This document shows, in pieces, positions 10,116-21,482 of a stretch of 64,000 nucleotides of DNA. The stretch's first letter is position 1. Every line of letters begins with the position of its first letter. Position numbers and translations under genes: made by a program. Source of the stretch: Persicaria tinctoria (lineage: Eukaryota > Streptophyta > Magnoliopsida > Caryophyllales > Polygonaceae); NCBI GenBank assembly GCA_037127255.1, contig JBANSL010000010.1, positions 30,079,120 to 30,143,119 of the forward strand, given 5' to 3'. Under the pieces are notes generated by a model, which saw nothing but the letters and a program-made list of their open reading frames with translations, was not told the DNA's origin and did no database searches.

Positions 10116-13100
10116 ATGAAAATCTTCTTCTGGAATGCTAGAGGAACCGGTAATAAGAACCTATGGGCAGAACTCAAAGCCATGCGGATCAATGACCACA
10201 TACAATTAATCGCCCTCGCAGAAACTAAAACAGAAAAAATTCCGGATGAGAAAACATGGAGGAATATTGGGTTCACTAATGCCGTTTGGTCTCCGGCGTG
10301 TGGTCGTGCCGGTGGCCTCGACGTATTATGGAATGAGAACAAGCTCTCAAATGAGCAGATCTCAGTAAACATCCATCTGTCGCGTATTATCGGTCTTAAC
10401 TCCGAAAATTCTGAGAAAAACTTCTTCTGCTCTATTTATATTGTGTATGGGCCTCCACAAGAAAACAACAAAGACTCCTTCTGGGATACGTTGACAAACT
10501 TAATAGTTAACGAAACACGACCATGTATGATAATCGGGGATTTAAATGAGATAGGATCAAGTATAGAGAAATATGGTGGAGCAGAGAATAATGGACGAAG
10601 GTTTCAACGTCTTACAAATTTTAAAAATATATGCTCTCTTATTGATCTTCCTACGACCGGAAATTTATTCACATGGCGAAAGAAAGTAGATGGTGAGGAC
10701 AATATATTGGAAAAACTGGATAGAGTCCTGGTCCACCACCAAATGCTAGAAACATTTCCAGAACTACAAACAATTAACGGTGCTTTCTCCTTATCTGATC
10801 ACTGCCCTATATATATTGAGATACCAACGGTGAATGAATTTAAACCATCACCTTTTAAATTTGAGAATGTTTGGATGCAAAGAAAAGAATTTCGGAATAT
10901 AGTCAAACAATCATGGCGGGCCTCGTGTCAGGGGTCTGCAATGTTTAAAGTAATATACAAAACTAAGATTCTAAAAAAGAAGGCAAAAGATTGGAATAAG
11001 ACAACATTTGGGAATATATTCCGCCAATTAACTGAAGTGGAGAAAAAACTTATTGAGATTCAAAGAACGGACAATACATCCCAAGCGAGAAACACAACTC
11101 AAAAAGAGAAAATGCTTATTAAAAAGAAGGAGAGTTTATTGCAATATCAAAAAGCTTTCTGGAGCCAACGAGCCAAGGCAAAGCATCTCGTGCTACCTGA
11201 TTCTAACACTGCGTATTATCACCGGGTAGCAACAGGGAGAAGAAATAGAAAAATAATCAAAAGCCTTACATCGGCAGATGGGATACACATTACCGGGAGT
11301 ACTAATATAAGGGAGGAGCTCCAGAAAGATTTCGAACGGCGATTTACTAGCAGTATTGACAACACTACTAGCCTAATCCCATATCTTGACGTCATTAGTA
11401 ACGAAATCACTTATGAAGAAAATGAGGCCCTTATTGCGTCACCATCCAATGGCGAAATCAAAAGGGTTGTATTCAATCTAGGATCAAATAAATCTCCGGG
11501 ACCGGACGGTTTGACAGCAGAATTTTATAAAAAGTATTGGGACATAATTGGAAATGACATAATATGTGCAGTTAAAGGTTTTTTCCACTCTGGAAAACTA
11601 CTACGACAAATAAACCACACTTTTATCACTCTCCTGCCAAAATGTGAAAATCCATGCAAAAGTACGGACTATAGACCTATTAGCTTATGCTCAACATTAT
11701 ATAAAATTATCTCAAAGATTTTAACTGAAAGATTAAAGTTAGTCATGGGAAAACTCATTCATCCGCTTCAAGGTGATTTTGTGGCCGATAGATCAATCCA
11801 AGATAATGTCCTCATAACACATGAAATATTCCATTCTTTTAGAAATAGAAAAGGAAAAGATGGATGGCTAGCAATTAAATTAGACATGGAAAAAGCCTAT
11901 GACAGGGTTCATTGGAAATTTACTCGATTAGTCCTGTTAAAGTTTGGATTCCATCAGAAGTTTGTAGACCTGATTATGGAGTGTGTAACCACGGTATCTT
12001 TCTCTATTCTGGTCAACAACGAACCAACATCAATTTTTAAGCCATCAAGAGGCATTCGCCAGGGCGACCCCCTCTCCCCTTTCTTGTTTATCTTCCGAGC
12101 AGAAATCTTAGCAAGAAAACTTCAAAGGGAAGCAAATTCTTTAGAAAAGTTGATTGGGTTTCCCTGTGGGCAACAAATCCCCCGCATCCCATTCCTCGCA
12201 TTTGCAGATGACATAATTATTTTCTCTAAAGGTAATTTAACTGCTTGCCAAAAGGTTAAAGACACTATCGATCAATAATGTGCAATGTCAGGACAAAAAG
12301 TTAACTATCATAAATCGGCTTTCCAAGTCACCGCCGGTATACCTAGAACCAGAATCCCGCTTATAGAAGGATGCTTGAGTATATCAAAGGAGATAAATCT
12401 GGATAAATATCTGGGGTGTCTCATAATAAACGGTAGAGTAAACAAATCTACGTTTGAAGAAATAGTCATCAAATGCGCAAACCAGCTAACAAAATGGAGA
12501 GCTGATTCCCTATCACAGCAAGGACGAGCGACGCTTATTGCATCTAACTTATCATCAAAACCCCTTTATGCTATGCAAAACTTCATGCTTCCATCCCACA
12601 TTCATAACAAATTAGATCAAATTAATAGGTCTTTCTTTTGGATTAAGTATCTAAGCTACAAACCGCTTATTAGCTGGGACAAAATTTGTAAACAAAAATA
12701 TCAGGGAGGAATGGGTCTTCGAAAATCAAAACACATGAACGATGCACTTCAGTTAAAGCTTCTCTGGAAAATATTGGCAGAACCAGACAATACATGGGTA
12801 AAAATTATTCACTATAAGTATCTCAAAAATGAAAATCCGTTAAATTATAAAAAAGTTGGTAACTCATCCTGGCAGTGGGCCAAATTAAGTTCACTTATAC
12901 CAGAATTTAAGCGTGGGCTGGCATGGGTTGTGGGCAATGGAAGGACGATCTGTTTCTGGAAGGACAACTGGTTACAAAAATCAAAGCTAATACAAAATTG
13001 CATCTGCCTAGATAGAATTGACATCAATGAGAAAGTCAGTGAATACATTACCAATAATAAGTGGAATTATGACAAATTGAGATCAGTTTTGGACCAAGAA

Positions 13101-14249
13101 ACTGTCGACCAGATCATAGCGACTCCCCTTCCAATTCACCCGATTGAGGATCGGCTGTATTGGGGGCCTGCGAAAAAAGGTTGGTTCACCACATCTAGTG
13201 CCTATAACCTTTGTACGCAATCCTCAAATGAATACAAAGACGAATGTGCTTGGGTTTGGGGGGTTAATGCTCCCTCAAAAATAAAAAATTTTCTTTGGAA
13301 ACTGGGCCATAACGGCCTCCCAACCGCCGGAAGACTTGCTGCTAGAGGAGTTGCGGTTCCCCCATACTGCTCGATATGTAATCACCACAATGAAGATGCG
13401 ATTCACCTATTTTTTGAGGGCAGATTTTGTCAGTTTTCCCATAACCTACATCCACGACACATGGTCCAAGTAAACAGAATTATATCTACGTCTAGAAACC
13501 TCAGACAAGTGATGACCTACCTTGGACAATCCCTTTCTGGTAAGGAAAAGACTGAACTAGCATTCAGCCGGTGGACGGTGTGGAATACACGGAATAGATA
13601 CATTTTCAGAAATGAGAAGTTGCCATCTTTGGATGGCTTTAACAAGCAAGTCTATACACAAAAATCAAATTGGGAGTCGGCTAATCAAGAAAATAAAGAG
13701 CTCGCTCGAAGGAAGGTATTTAAACCAACTGGTGACAAAATTCTGCAAGACAAACCAATTAAAAGAGCAGCCAAATGGAGAAAACCGCCAAATAGATATC
13801 ATAAACTAAATTTTGATGGAGCGGCAAAACCCAACAGAGAATATTCCATAGGGTTCATTATTCGGGACTCTAAAGGAAATCCGGTAGAAATAGGAGGGAA
13901 GCAAACTGGCATACAAACCCCAATTATGGCCGAAAGACTGGCCCTTCGAGAAGGTATACTCCAAGCAATTGATCTTAACATAGAAAATCTTATTATCGAA
14001 GGAGATTCCCTGATAATAATTAACTATTTCAAAAAAGGAATTGCATGTCCGTGGGAAATTGAACTTCTGCTTTCGGACGTGAAATGTCTTCTTCGACACT
14101 TTAAGTCCGTCTCCTTTTCTCATATTTACCGTAGTGGTAATAGAGGGCCTGATAAGGTTGCACACCTTAGCCATTACCTCTCTAGTATGGGAGCCTATAC
14201 AACTGATCCCGGTCTTATGGACCTCATCCGAAAGGATGCTTTCGGTTAA
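10116..14249 (+). pseudogene. LINE ORF2 (endonuclease-RT-RNase H), one in-frame stop
   Basis: ATG 10116 opens MKIFFWNARGTGNK, the classic L1 endonuclease start. AETKTEKIP, IIGDLNEI and SLSDHCP (about residue 225) are the AP-endonuclease-like motifs. The reverse transcriptase follows, with SPGPDGLTAEFYKKYW, DYRPISLCSTLYKIISK, KLDMEKAYDRVHW, SRGIRQGDPLSPFLF and the catalytic FADD near residue 695. A TAA at 12276 interrupts the frame, and the same frame resumes immediately (SGQKVNYHKSAF). Downstream are a zf-RVT module (APSKIKNFLWKLGHNGLP, CSICNHHNEDAIHLFF) and an RNase H with its four acidic positions in LNFDGAAK, AERLALREG, IEGDSLI and RGPDKVAHL. ORF2 supplies nicking, cDNA synthesis and RNA removal. 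Apart from the stop it is 1378 codons and looks complete. Confidence 0.92.
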
Positions 14250-14314
14250 ACTCACTCATTTGTGGGTAACCGAATCTTTACCTAATCAAAAAAAAAAAAA
14301 CTTGGGCACTGTTT

Positions 14315-14897
14315 AACATACCCTAGGTCTCGATTGAAAGGTGCGGAGGCAGGCGGCAAGCGGCGACCCCTCGATTCACAATCGACGACGTTTGCTTTCA
14401 TATTCCGACGCAAGGGATTGGCAATTGATATATCTATCACCATGATAATATCTACTTCAAAAGATGGACCAAACAATACACAAACGGTGGATCAAACATA
14501 CATTACTGTTTGATTTTGAATATGAACTACACACCACAAACTAGGAAGCTTCGATATTCCAACTCATTCATACATTACTAAAATAAAAGCTTTGATACAT
14601 TAGTCATCTAGTTTTTATCCAAAATTATATTGACTGTCTTTAATCGTCAAAAATTAGTAGATGGACTGCGGGTGATACAGATGATAGCAATCGCAACCGT
14701 CTAATAAAATAGGTACAAAAAGGTCAACCTTTCACCTGACTATGATTCATACGGGTACTATGATTCAGATGCTAACCAACTAACACATTGCGTACAAAAT
14801 GGTAGGCTCTTCCACCAACCGATAAGCAAAAATACAAAATAAAGGTGGATGCATCGCTGATGTAAGTAGAGTAGTAGACACCACCAAATCGTAGTGA
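14315..14897. other. Sequence past the LINE with no recognised gene
   Basis: Continuation of the LINE's target locus. The first 100 bp are GC-rich (around 14340-14400); the rest is AT-rich and split by stops on both strands. Nothing recognised. Confidence 0.4.
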
Positions 14898-15147
14898 TCA
14901 ACCGTCAACTTTTGGCTTGAACAAGGCTAGTACAATACCTATCATCGCAATTACAATCAATGCGAAGATGATTAAGTATCGGTACCTTCTTGCTGACTTC
15001 CTAGCTAGCTAACACAAGATCCTCCCACATGGTGTAGCTCCTGCTGCATAACTCAGAGACTCTTTCACATAATGCTTCATTCAAGTCGTTAACTGACCTA
15101 TGCTCCTGCTCGCGTTGTTGCTCAACTCCTTGAAGAGCTCGCCCTTT
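14898..15147 (-). pseudogene. Fragment encoding a hydrophilic stretch and a C-terminal membrane tail
   Basis: On the minus strand an open stretch reads GVEQQREQEHRSVNDLNEAL and continues to YTMWEDLVLAS before a stop. In another frame, starting about 15000, RYRYLIIFALIVIAMIGI is a clear single transmembrane segment followed by VLALFKPKV and a stop at 14898. The pieces would make a coiled, tail-anchored protein if joined by a frameshift or a lost intron. I do not recognise the family. The segment abuts the glycosyltransferase pseudogene and could be chance coding. Confidence 0.25.
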
Positions 15148-15700
15148 GGTTAGAGCTCGCTGGCCTTCCATTCATCTTGGTCCTGACCCGGCTGATGCCC
15201 TCTCATGTGGGTTCAAGGAGAGGGTAAAGGACAAGGGAATGATCCACACTGGATGGGTGCAGCAGCAACAGATCCTAGGCCATGAGAGTGTGGGGTGCTA
15301 TGTATCCCATGCCGGGTTCGGGTCACCGGTGGAAGCCCTGGTTGGTGATTGTCAACTTGTTTTCTTGCCCTTGAAGATGTTGGGTGTGCACATGTGAAAC
15401 AATGAAACTCACATCAGAAGTTGGGAGGGTTCCTTCTCCAACTCTAAGCTATTTGGGCTGGATATGAAGGTGGGTGTGGAGGTGAATAGGAGGGATGAAG
15501 ATGGGTGGTTTGAGAAATGTGATGTTTTGGAGGCTGTGGAGATTTGTGATGGTGAATGCTGACAAAGAACCAGGTAAGTCCGTAAGAGCAAACCAGAGGA
15601 AGTGGAGGGAGTTTGTGTTGAACAAAGAAATTCAAGAAATGTATGTATGTGATTTGGTTAGGGATCTCAAGGCTTTGGCTTACAAAAATGATTTAAGGAC
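15116..15700 (+). pseudogene. UDP-glycosyltransferase pseudogene (C-terminal part, UGT79/91-like)
   Basis: The segment encodes [18 protein letters not shown], then [19 protein letters not shown] and [20 protein letters not shown], followed by [13 protein letters not shown]. This is the plant PSPG region, which binds the UDP-sugar donor; the usual HCGF reads HAGF. After LKMLGVH the frame stops at 15395. Family sequence resumes in other frames as GVEVNRRDEDGWFEKCDVLE and KEPGKSVRANQRKWREF, ending near LVRDLKALAYK. The N-terminal acceptor-binding half is missing. UGT79/91-type enzymes add a second sugar to flavonoid or terpenoid glycosides. With a truncation and at least two frame breaks it is a dead fragment. 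Confidence 0.85.
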
Positions 15701-15768
15701 TTGTTGGATGGTCACTTTTATTTACAAATTGTGTTTTATGCTTTGTGGCGGTTGGTTATCTAGTTTTA

Positions 15769-16010
15769 TACTACCTCTTTTCCAAAATAGATGGTCTTTT
15801 GCTTTTCGGCACGTTTTTTAATGAGCGAAAAACTCTATAAAATATTAGTATTTTTTTTAATTAATTTTTTAATATAATTTAATACTTATTACTAATAAAT
15901 CAAATTATATTAAAAAAATTAATTCAAAAAATAATATTTTATAGAATTTTTCGCTCCTTAAGAAACGTGTCGAAAAGTAAAATGACATTTATTTTGGAAC
16001 AGGAGTAGTA
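15769..16010. mobile_element. MITE with TA flanks (Stowaway-like)
   Basis: The ends CTACCTCTTTTCCAAAATA and TATTTTGGAACAGGAGTAG are inverted copies flanked by TA. Inside is a long AT-rich imperfect palindrome (ACTCTATAAAATATTA... against ...AATATTTTATAGA), so the whole element can fold into one hairpin. No coding capacity. Confidence 0.8.
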
Positions 16011-16231
16011 AGATTTAGAATTGATAGCAATAAGTGTATTATCATCCTAAATAGGTTCTTATTAGTTCTTATTAGCAATCAACCCATTATTATGAAAAAA
16101 ACAATCTACTACCCCGTTCAAATATATAAGTCCTTCTAACATTAATTTGCACACAAATTAAATCTTCAAAAATATAAGTTGTTATTAGTTCTTATTAGTA
16201 AGATTTAGAGTTGATAGCAATAAGTGTATTA

Positions 16232-17290
16232 TCATGACATGAAATCTTCATCTGCCTTTGCCCTCTGCGCTTCATCTGCCTTCTGAAGCTCCCTCTTCAC
16301 TATGCTTGGTATCTGCTCTAGTATGTCCTTTGTCTCAGTCCTCAACATACCCTTCATTTGATCCTGGAAACTCTTTGTCTCTTTTTTAATATCTTCTTTC
16401 AGAGTTTTAATCTCTTGTTTCAGAGTTGTTGCAATCAGCCATGTTAGGCCTAGACCAAGACCAACGAGAACTAGCCTGCAGGGTTTCCATGTCATCTGCA
16501 GTTGAGTTGTCATCCAGAACCTGTCATTTCCCATGACCTTCTTGGTCAAATTACCCCTCCCTTGCCTTCTTGGTATTAAGATTCCGTTGATAGGGGTGGG
16601 GCTGATGAAGAGTTGAAAAAAGTTTAGCATTGGGATTGAAAGTCCTTCTCACTCAGTATTGACCCGAGGGTGATATCTCAATATTGCCCTCCAACTCCAA
16701 AACGTCCTTCAATGAAGGTCTCTTCCCCATTCTTGTATATTCCGATGAAAGAGGTGGGGTTGATGAAGAATTGAAAAAAAAAACAAAGCTTGAAAAGATA
16801 TATGAATGAACAGTACGTCACTAAAGGAAAACCCAGTAACTCCTTGAATAAGTCTTCAATAAAGGCAACAAATCCGTTTTGTAGTCTATGAGACACACAA
16901 TTCATCAAATCTTCATCTACCTTCACCATCTCTTTAAAGTCTTTTGTAACAATCTCAAGTTCCTTCAATATTTTCTTTATCTATGTCCTCATCATGCCCT
17001 TAATTAGCTCCTGTAATCGCTTCATCTCTGTTTCAATCTCTTTTTTGAGGATTTTTTCCATCAACAATTCTAGGCCAAGGCCCACCTTAACCAGCATGGG
17101 TTTCTATGCCCTCCCCTCTTCAGTCATACATATCCTATCATCACGCATCGCGGGTGTGGGACTCATGAAGAAAAATTTCTCCACTTGAAAAAAGTTCAAC
17201 TTTGATTTTGAAAGTCCTTTGCACTAGATATGGAGATATGTACCTCATGGTAATAGCTAAATATGGCCCTAACTCTCGACTGAGTGGTGA
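16232..17290 (-). pseudogene. Tandem, degraded copies of a coiled-coil reading frame
   Basis: On the minus strand two units of roughly 570 bp repeat the same layout: FFQ/FF leader, a FISPTP/FMSPTP motif, a short G/L-rich hydrophobic stretch (LVLVGLGLGLTWLIA against VKVGLGLELLME), then a charged helix (KQEIKTLKEDIKKETKSFQD against KKEIETEMKRLQELIKGMMR). The unit at 16232-16630 is open for 132 residues and ends ADEAQRAKADEDFMS. The unit at 16680-17290 is broken by stops, with an extra INPTSF copy inside. Flanking sequence (TTGAAAGTCC...CACT) is repeated too, so whole genomic units were duplicated. The heptad-like charge pattern suggests a membrane-anchored coiled coil. I do not recognise the family. 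Confidence 0.45.
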
Positions 17291-17369
17291 TAGCTTAATA
17301 TGGTGGTAATAGCTTAATATATATGGTGGATCACTTGGAGTGCACAACTTCCTCAAACCTAGCAAACAA

Positions 17370-17520
17370 GCAAATGAAACGAGGTTCCAACCCAAAATCA
17401 ATTCGCGTTGGCTGGAGTAGCTCTACTAATTATAGGCTAGTTTGGAACCCTCCTAACTTTCGATGTGGAATTCCTTGTTTGACACATGCACACCCAACAA
17501 TCTCCCCCTCCAAACTTAGA
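17370..17520. repeat. Solitary TRIM-like LTR fragment
   Basis: ACGAGGTTCCAACCCAAAAT, GGAGTAGCTC, CGATGTGG and AACAATCTCCCCCTCC occur in the same order as in the TRIM LTRs at 24425 and 24748. No internal region or second LTR is present nearby. Confidence 0.45.
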
Positions 17521-17729
17521 TGTGCTACCTGTATAAAGCTTTCATTTTCAGTTAACCACCCAAAGCCTCTCCCATCTGAACTGCATTGAAATAGTAGTAA
17601 AAGACCAGTTTAGCCTTTCAAATATAATGTTTGGTAATTTGAAATTAGATGCTTCTCTCCTCCGCCTTCCCCAAACCCAATCCCCAAGGCTCAAACCCTT
17701 TCGGTCTTCCACTTTATCATTTCAAAATC

Positions 17730-17982
17730 CTCCCTCCATTAAGAAAAACATGTCGTTTTATGAGTAAAATCTTGTTTATAAAAAGATGTCGTTTTAGGTA
17801 TTTTGGTGTTCACTTTCCAAAATTACCCTCGTAATGATTAGGGATTTGTTAGTTGTAGTTTTTAATAAAGTGGAAAAGTAAAGTAATAATTATGGGTATA
17901 AGTGTATTTTTATTTCCTTTTATTTGCTTTCTTAAAAAATGTGTAAATGTCTAAAACGACATGTTTTAATTAACGGAGGGAG
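17730..17982. mobile_element. MITE with CTCCCTCC termini
   Basis: Left end CTCCCTCCATTAAGAAAAAC and ATGTCGTTTTA; right end AAAACGACATGTTTTAATTA and ACGGAGGGAG: about 30-bp inverted repeats of the common Stowaway/mariner type. Non-coding. Confidence 0.8.
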
Positions 17983-18190
17983 TAACTTTAACTTTTTGAC
18001 ACGTTTTCTAAGGAGCAAAAAAAAACTCTATAAAATATTACTATTTTTTACATAATTTGATACTTATTAGTAATAAGCATCAAATTATATAAAAAAATTA
18101 ATTTAAAAAATAATATTTTATAGAGTTTTTGACTCCTTACAAAACGTATCGAAAAGTAAAAGCCCATATATTTTGGAACGGATAGAGTAT
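17983..18190. mobile_element. MITE, same family as 15769-16010
   Basis: ACACGTTTTCTAAGGAGC is mirrored by CTCCTTACAAAACGTATC around an AT-rich core holding AACTCTATAAAATATTA and its complement. It ends TATTTTGGAACGGATAGAGTA and directly abuts the preceding MITE. Confidence 0.75.
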
Positions 18191-18734
18191 CTTCCATCCT
18201 GTCTCTCTCTCCTCTGATTGCATCTTCTTCTCTAACAATCTCTCTTTAAATTCAACCCTTCAAATGAAAAGTCCGGAATGATAACATTCCATCTAATGAA
18301 TAAAACAGGAATGATAACATTCCATATAATTTCTTCCTGTAAAAATCCGGATTTAGATCACAAAATGAAAAGTGTTACAGTTGCTTGGGGGGTTTCTGAA
18401 ATCAGTGACTTTTAATTCAACCAATCCTCTTTTGAAGTTGGGTTCCTTATCAGCTAAATAAGGGGGTAAAGGGGGATAAGGACCAACCCATTCACATTTC
18501 CAGCTTCAATCTCAAACTGCACAAGCAACCACCCATGCTTCCATATATAAGAACATTAATGATCACTTCTAAGGCATGCCTTTGAGATCAAGCACCCCAA
18601 TGACATGGTTTTTCCTTACTTTAAACCCATATATGAACTTATAATGACAAGGCCCTACAGGGCTACAATCAACACATTATACATTCCATAAGTTTATATT
18701 CGAGTTTGTGTAATCATTATGTGCATGTTCTTTC
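18191..18734. other. Intergenic sequence downstream of oxidoreductase A
   Basis: No gene seen. It holds a short direct repeat, GGAATGATAACATTCCAT, at 18276 and 18309. It should include the 3' UTR and polyadenylation region of gene A, which is transcribed toward it. Confidence 0.4.
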
Positions 18735-21057
18735 TTAGGGCTCGACGATTACCTTTCCAGTGGCGTGCCCACCCATGCTCTTCTCCCAGGCATCTTCAGC
18801 TTTGTTGAGAGGAAACGTCGAATCCACCACGGTTTTCAGCTTCTTCTCCTTGACCAGATTCACCAAATACTCCAGGTTCTCGGCCTTTGCAGTCATCATC
18901 AGTGGAACCAGCTGCTTCTTCGAGAAGGTGAGCTTCTTCACGGCAAATGTCCATAAAGCACTCGGCCCAGGGGTCAGGTCAATGACCTTGCCGTTTGTGG
19001 CCAAGTTAGGCTCGAAGGTGGACCAAGGAACGCCCATTGTTCCATGGATAACGTAGTCGTACTGCTTGCCAGATGGGCTCTTCAAGGCAGCACCCTCAGG
19101 AGTCCTGTAATCTATGACCTCGTCGGCGCCTAAGCTCTTCACGAAGTCTATGTTGCGTGCCCCACAGGTAGCAGTGACGTGGGTGTTTCCGAGCTTCGCT
19201 AGCTGGACAGCGTAGATACCAACACCACCTGATGCAGCCGTGATCAGGATGTTCTTCTTTTCACCAGTTCCGTCTAATTTGACACCGCAAACTTGGGTTA
19301 GGGCCTGGTGAGCTGTCAGGCCTGCAACTGGCAAGCTTGCACCTTCAGCTGCAGAGACTTCTAGTGGCCTTGAAACTGTTAGGCTTTGTTTTGCCACTGC
19401 ATACTCCGCCAGCCCACCTCCATGCTGCCAGCCAACATGAAGGTAGTAATTAGAGAATGAAGCAAAAAATTCCAAGTGCCAAACAACACATGACCAAGTA
19501 TGACCCTTCAGCATCAAAATTGTTTTTCTTGAAGTAAAACAGGAAATAATTAGTTAAAACGGAGAGAGGCAGTTACAGCGTGGCTAAGGAAAGCTACAAC
19601 TTTGTCCCCAGCTTTAAACTTGCTAACTCCAGATCCAACCTGGAGTACTTCTCCAGCTATATCAGTTCCTGAGACAATAGAAAAAAAAACTAATCACCAA
19701 AAGAATAAGATTAAAAAGGTAAATACAAATCAATGTTCAACGGCTTACAACAACCAGATTTCAAAAAGTGCCTCAGCAATCAAATTTGATGCTGTCTTTT
19801 TCTATAAACAGTTCAGTACTCTAGTATCCAAGCAACTTATTCATAAAATAGATTGGTCATTGTTTCTAGAAGTCCAATTAGGCTGTCGGATGCCCTGGAT
19901 GTATAGAACTTTTGACACTTTTGTATTGAACTCGCTTTGAATAATGCTCGTCAGAAACAACCCTTCACGAACAATTTTTCTAGGCATTATTACTTTCCAC
20001 AAACATTGACAGAATAAAGATCTTAATTATTGGTCAAGTCTGTCCTTCAACAAGAAAAAGAAAATAACATTATCTATGAAAAGGATGAGAAAGTTTACTA
20101 GTTTGGACATCCTCTAACTAGAAGTTGCAGAAGTGCCATAGTACCACCAACCTGGAATTGTAGGAAATTTGCGGGGGAGAAGGGGGCGTAGCGAGCCTTT
20201 CTGAATCTTCCAATCAACTGGATTTAGGCTTGTTGCCTCGACTTTCAGCAATACCTCATCAGCCTTTGCTTCAGGGACTGGAACTTCAACATGCTGAAAG
20301 AAGTTAAAGCTTAGATCAAACACGAGGACAAGCACCAGCAACACAATATTCACGATAGGAGGTTAAGCTTTATATGTTTTTGCATTCTAAGCTCACAATA
20401 AACCACTTGGGGTTCAACTTATTTGACAAGCTGGAAGCTAATTATACGCATTCAAGATAACCACAATCACATACATGCCAATGAAAACAATCCTTTAGGC
20501 CGTATGATGGAAGAGATCGCAGAACATAACAGCTCTGAAATCATCTATGACTGTCCCATGACTTCTAGACCGTGGAAAATGTCCTATGATGGATGACTAA
20601 AAAAGAGGATTCAAACCATAGTTGATCAGTACTACCTTCTATTGAAATCCATCAAATATCTACACCAAGATCCATTCTGGCAAACCAATATAATATGCAT
20701 ATTCAATAAATAAGATAGTTTAGAAAATAAACAACGACCAAGAGGAACTGAAACCCTAAACCCCACTCCCTGGAATTCGTATCAGCAGAAAAATATAACC
20801 TAATCCAATAGCAGGACATCACCAAGCAAAATTCACTAAACTTGAGCACTTAAGCATCAAATCCGAGGTCGAGAGTAGCACAAAAACTACGCAAACGATC
20901 AACTCAATGGATACATAACCACTGTAATCCAGATCCATGTCAGTGAACAACATCTGAGTTTCAAACTAAAAGAGACAGGGGAAAGTAAAACCTTTAAAGC
21001 GGCGGAACCGCCACCATAGCCAGAGTACTGAACTGCTTGCATTAGCTTCCCCGCCAT
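18735..21057 (-). CDS. CEQORH-like: Quinone oxidoreductase-like protein A (ceQORH type), 4 exons
   Basis: Exons on the minus strand: 21057-20992, 20293-20152, 19668-19577 and 19424-18735, all with GT-AG introns (698, 483 and 152 bp). They total 990 bp, giving 329 residues, the length I recall for Arabidopsis ceQORH. The N-terminal GroES-like half has HVEVPVPEAKADEVLLKVEA, LNPVDWKIQKG and TDIAGEVLQVGSGV. The Rossmann half has the NADPH-binding AASGGVG (residues 163-169), GARN and KSLGADEVIDYRTPEGA, and the protein ends GHATGKVIVEP. There are no zinc ligands, as expected for the zeta-crystallin/QOR branch of the MDR superfamily. ceQORH reduces reactive carbonyls such as gamma-ketols at the chloroplast inner envelope and is imported without a cleavable transit peptide; none is visible here. 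It lies head-to-tail with paralogue B. No defect seen. Confidence 0.9.
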
Positions 21058-21482
21058 TGACGCCGATCGATCGGAGAGAAGTTAAAGAAAAACGGAAATC
21101 AGAAATTCGGTCGATGCTTCGATAAAAAAAAATCACCTGTGAAACTGGAGAGTGGGGGGAGTAGATACACGATCAAATCAGCAACAATACATTTACAAAA
21201 TTACCCTATAAAAGCTTGTGGCAGCGTCTCAACATAGAGGTTAAAAATGTAATTTCGATATGATGGCGTTACATCCGCCTTGCTCAACGTTCAAAGAAGG
21301 TTGTGATTTTCACTATATTTCGATTTTAAAAAATACATCTGTCACACAATGCTTGCCTTTGAACTATTAATGTACGTTGGATATGTATACAATCCTATCC
21401 ATAAGTTTATACACACAACTTTACAATCCATGAGTTTATACACACAACTTTTGTGATGACATAGGCATGTTCCGATCCTTTC
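21058..21482. other. Spacer between oxidoreductase genes A and B
   Basis: This 425-bp stretch should hold the promoter and 5' UTR of A and the 3' end of B. A short repeat (ATCCATAAGTTTATACACACAACTTT, broken copies near 21400-21450) is visible. I could not fix a TATA box. Confidence 0.4.

Larger units (their letters stand above)
4204..14314 (+). mobile_element. Full-length L1-type LINE with 15-bp TSD, split by a MULE
   Basis: The 15-bp sequence ACTTGGGCACTGTTT occurs at 4204-4218 and again at 14300-14314. The second copy directly follows an oligo-A tail (14288-14299). These mark the target-site duplication of one LINE (4219-14299). Inside, in order, are a 5' UTR (about 4219-4930), ORF1 (4931-6528), an inter-ORF region that received a 2.6-kb MULE (7032-9652), and ORF2 (10116-14249). 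Without the MULE and its duplicated 9 bp the element is about 7.45 kb, normal for a plant L1. Plant L1 elements copy themselves by target-primed reverse transcription. One in-frame stop in ORF2 makes this copy probably inactive, although the perfect TSD suggests it is not very old. Confidence 0.9.

Noticed and set aside
18760..19056. Plus-strand frames over the oxidoreductase last exons
   Set aside because: Similar antisense frames occur in each of the four paralogues (18760, 21523, 39736, 54021) because the coding strand constrains the complement. They show no independent family features.
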